Below are positions 62,123-64,000 of a stretch of 64,000 bases of DNA, in pieces. Made by a program: the position numbers and the translations under genes. How positions within the stretch are numbered: position 1 is the first letter of the stretch; every line of letters begins with the position of its first letter. Source of the DNA: Candidatus Zixiibacteriota bacterium. Its GTDB lineage: Bacteria > Zixibacteria > MSB-5A5 > GN15 > JACZUZ01. The notes under the pieces were generated by a model. It was not told the origin of the DNA. It made no database searches and saw only the letters and a program-made list of their open reading frames with translations. The DNA lies in contig JAJRPJ010000017.1 in the NCBI GenBank assembly GCA_024280835.1, forward strand, positions 44,287 through 108,286. The letters run 5' to 3'.

Positions 62123-62443
62123 ATAATCTTTGGCTGGGGACACCAGCGGACTAAGAATCATGGGCCTGTTGAGACACGGACTTGTGAGAATTGCAATAAT
62201 GAAGAGGCTTGGTACTTGATTAGGATATCAACTTGGTTCACGCTCTTTTTTATTCCGATTTTCCCGTACTCAATCAAACGTTTTTTTGTGTGTCCTGTTT
62301 GTCAGAGTTCTTTTGAACTTGAGTCTGAGCAATATGATGAGATGCGTCCGATTGCCGAGGCTAACCAGAGTTTGGTTGACAGCAAGATCAGTAACCAAGA
62401 ACATCAGAATTTGCTATTTGAGAACCGCAAGAAGATTGAGTGA
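62123..62443 (+). CDS. Small zinc-ribbon protein, no standard start codon
   Basis: Open frame encoding IIFGWGHQRTKNHGPVETRT, then CENCNNEEAWYL and, after a hydrophobic stretch (WFTLFFIPIFPYS), FFVCPVCQSSFEL. The TCENC...CPVC pairs and the central hydrophobic loop match a common small zinc-ribbon protein family whose members begin MFxIxG. Here the codon expected to be the start is ATA (62123), then ATC, with GAGGTG 62110-62115 just upstream. No ATG, GTG or TTG is in frame between the preceding stop at 62090 and a TTG at 62216, which would remove the first CxxC pair. So it is either a rare AUA/AUC start, a start-codon mutation or a sequence error. About 106 residues. Confidence 0.6.
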   Translation: MIFGWGHQRTKNHGPVETRTCENCNNEEAWYLIRISTWFTLFFIPIFPYSIKRFFVCPVCQSSFELESEQYDEMRPIAEANQSLVDSKISNQEHQNLLFENRKKIE

Positions 62444-62464
62444 TTCTTAAACTTTGGTCTGCCT

Positions 62465-63118
62465 TTAGTTTTTGTCGTCTTCAAAATTGATATGCCAATG
62501 TGTGCCGTCGCAGAAGGGTTTGTTCTTCGAGCCACCACAGCGACAGAGGGTGAAATGCTCTTTTGAAGCGCCCTCTCCTTGCGGTTTCTCTAATATCTCA
62601 ATCCCGCCACAGACAAAATATGGGCCGTTTTTGGTGACTGTCACCATCGGCGGTCTTTCTTCTGCGCTTTGTTCTACACCATCTATCGAATAGCTTAACG
62701 CTCCTGAGGGACATTTTTTTATAGTCGCAATAATTTCTTCGGCTTCGGCGCCATTCGGATCAATCCAAGGCTCTACTTTTAGCTTGAAGACAGAGGCGAG
62801 TCCATCGGTACATTTTCCAGCATGGGCGCAGACTGAACGGTTGTCGTGGATGGTGATTTTGGCGCCGACATAGTTGTCACGTTTGTTCGTACTGCCATCG
62901 GTGAGTTTCTTATCGGTGAATCCGTTGGCTCCGTGGGTTCCATCGCAGAATGGTTTGTTGCTTGATCCACCACAGCGACATAGCGCCACACCAGCGACAT
63001 TTGAGCGTGGTTCACCAGCTGAACTTTGCAGGTTGGGGATTTCATGCGGTGTCATATCATTGAGCAAGTAATAGGGGCCGTTTGGCAGACAGGCGATTTT
63101 TGGTTTTTCGTTGTTCAT
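62465..63118 (-). CDS. Double CDGSH iron-sulfur protein with a divergent ferredoxin-like segment
   Basis: A 217-residue protein with two CDGSH (mitoNEET-like) 2Fe-2S modules of bacterial three-cysteine-one-histidine type: ALCRCGGSSNKPFCDGTHGANGF (about 46-68) and TLCRCGGSKNKPFCDGTHWHINF (about 190-213). Between them is VCAHAGKCTDGLASVFKL...CPSGALSY, the divergent 4Fe-4S mono-cluster (Fer4_19) domain. This arrangement is a known architecture for CDGSH proteins in bacteria and may act in redox or iron-sulfur transfer. GAGGAA precedes the ATG. It is convergent with the zinc-ribbon gene. Confidence 0.9.
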   Translation of the reverse strand: MNNEKPKIACLPNGPYYLLNDMTPHEIPNLQSSAGEPRSNVAGVALCRCGGSSNKPFCDGTHGANGFTDKKLTDGSTNKRDNYVGAKITIHDNRSVCAHAGKCTDGLASVFKLKVEPWIDPNGAEAEEIIATIKKCPSGALSYSIDGVEQSAEERPPMVTVTKNGPYFVCGGIEILEKPQGEGASKEHFTLCRCGGSKNKPFCDGTHWHINFEDDKN

Positions 63119-63558
63119 GGTTCCTCGCTATGTGGAATTGGTATTGATTTAATCTGCACTGTATTATACAGCAAAATGGGTTCGATTTGCTATAAAAGGT
63201 GTGTGGTGTGGAAATGTTGTAGCGATTTTGTTGGGTGTCTGGGTTGGGTTCATGCTATTGGGGTTTGGTTGGAGTTTGGGGCGGGTTGGTGGTGATTTTG
63301 ATAGTAGAGCAGAGTATATGACTGTCTAACTAATCCCACCCCAAGAGGGGGTGGGGTACCTGGTATGAGAAAACTGCTACTGATTATGCAGGCAATGCTC
63401 AAAAAACAACAGCCATTTAACCCAAATTACGCTTGACCGACAAGACGGTTTCTACGGAGCTCAAACAATTCGGCTATTGCACCAATACAAGTTTTGTGGT
63501 TAATTCGAGCAGGAAGACTGTTGGGGTTGGACATTGAATGTTGTGAGGAGGTGAGAAC
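63119..63558. other. Intergenic gap with a GC-rich hairpin
   Basis: About 440 bases. It holds the hairpin CCCACCCC (63335-63342) / GGGGTGGG (63348-63355). No gene is recognised. The hairpin is a possible repeat similar in style to the element at 32905-32924. Confidence 0.4.
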
Positions 63559-64000
63559 ATGAGCTTTGAAGTTGACAACACGATTAAGCGTGTCTTAGCA
63601 TCTAATCTGAACGAGCTTGAAAAACACTTGAATTCTGATGTAATCTTCTATTTCGGATCAATTGCACCCTCGATTGAAAAACCTTTTCGAGATTTCATTG
63701 AGTCGTTAAAACAAGATAATACGTCAAAATACGATAAACTGACTATTATTATCAATACATCAGGTGGTTCCGCAGAAACGGTAGAGAAAATGGTCGGAAT
63801 TACTCGACATCACTACGCGGAAGTTGACTTCAGTGTACCTGACTATGCGATGTCGGCCGGTACGATATTCTGTATGTCGGGTGACAAGATCTGGATGGAT
63901 TATTCTTCATCACTCGGCCCAATTGACCCACAGGTTTACAACGGTAATAATTGGGTTCCAGCGCTTGGCTATCTTGATAAAGTAGAAGAATTCATAGAAA
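63559..64000 (+). CDS. Clp-fold (SDH-type) serine protease, N-terminal part
   Basis: The window ends inside this gene; 147 codons are visible. GAGGAGGTGAG lies 2 bases before the ATG at 63559. The protein has a ClpP/crotonase-fold pattern: VIFYFGSIAPSIEKPFRDFI, the oxyanion loop NTSGGSAETVEKM, then the nucleophile region DYAMSAGTIFCMSGDKIWMD with the likely catalytic Ser (AMSAG) and SSLGPIDPQV. This matches the SDH-family Clp-fold serine peptidases found mostly in bacterial genomic islands and prophage-like regions. His and Asp positions lie beyond the window. The gene may begin an accessory or defence region to the right. Confidence 0.8.
   Translation, partial: MSFEVDNTIKRVLASNLNELEKHLNSDVIFYFGSIAPSIEKPFRDFIESLKQDNTSKYDKLTIIINTSGGSAETVEKMVGITRHHYAEVDFSVPDYAMSAGTIFCMSGDKIWMDYSSSLGPIDPQVYNGNNWVPALGYLDKVEEFIE

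Overview
The window reads as chromosomal DNA of a free-living Gram-negative bacterium of moderate G+C. It has many signal peptides and lipoboxes, several predicted outer-membrane beta-barrels, a TolB-like propeller and a MotB-type OmpA domain. Two secreted proteins end in dockerin-like EF-hand repeats. A third ends in an FlgD/Por-type tail with the motif NYPNPFNPTT. That combination is typical of the FCB group, and I would guess candidate phylum Zixibacteria; this is inference from protein style, since no rRNA is present. I recognise no tRNA, rRNA or CRISPR array.

Layout. 1-4 kb (minus): a cut-off ABC exporter, a lipoprotein, a site-2 protease, glutamate dehydrogenase and a 3-methyladenine glycosylase gene broken by one in-frame TGA. 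4-12 kb: a CBM9-like/beta-barrel protein, a propeptide-like lipoprotein, a metallo-beta-lactamase-fold hydrolase with a TolB-like propeller, an outer-membrane protein and dcd, with a cluster of composite intergenic repeats at 10.1-12.6 kb. 12.7-20 kb: corrinoid adenosyltransferase, trxB, a large FG-GAP/dockerin-like protein and an orphan sensor kinase. 19.6-26.7 kb (minus): pepA, prfB (with the classic +1 programmed frameshift), pta, an aminotransferase and an FmdB-type zinc ribbon, then citrate synthase. 27-31 kb: a secreted phosphoesterase, two small membrane proteins, a PQQ-type propeller and a methyltransferase. 31.7-33.6 kb: a small, probably imported segment (SRPBCC protein plus ArsR repressor with its operator, and a UDG-like protein) bordered by copies of one repeat, one of which is a 146-bp MITE-like element. 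34-38 kb: fused 2-oxoacid dehydrogenase E1 and a DUF2156 protein. 38-45 kb: pilT, an MshEN/PATAN regulator, a histone-H1-like/SWIB protein, and motA (in-frame TGA) with motB. 44.6-64 kb: a subtilisin with dockerin-like tail, nitroreductase, beta-barrel, EamA transporter, FMN-binding glutamate-synthase-like protein, a large zinc metalloprotease, a membrane/spermidine-synthase-like fusion, thyX, a LOG-family protein, a zinc ribbon lacking a normal start codon, a double-CDGSH protein and the start of a Clp-fold serine protease.

How the genes fit together. The core is housekeeping: carbon entry to the TCA cycle (branched-chain E1, citrate synthase, pta), nitrogen (gdh, glutamate synthase-like), dUMP/dTMP supply (dcd, thyX), thiol redox (trxB), peptide recycling (pepA) and termination (prfB). 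Around it lies a surface and motility layer: pilT with an adjacent regulator, motAB, secreted proteases and propellers. The most notable points are three single-base lesions in otherwise intact conserved genes (mpg, motA, zinc ribbon), the repeat-bordered SRPBCC-ArsR segment with a perfect 18-bp operator, the MITE-like element that supplies the C-terminus of a neighbouring protein, and the SWIB/H1-like fusion.
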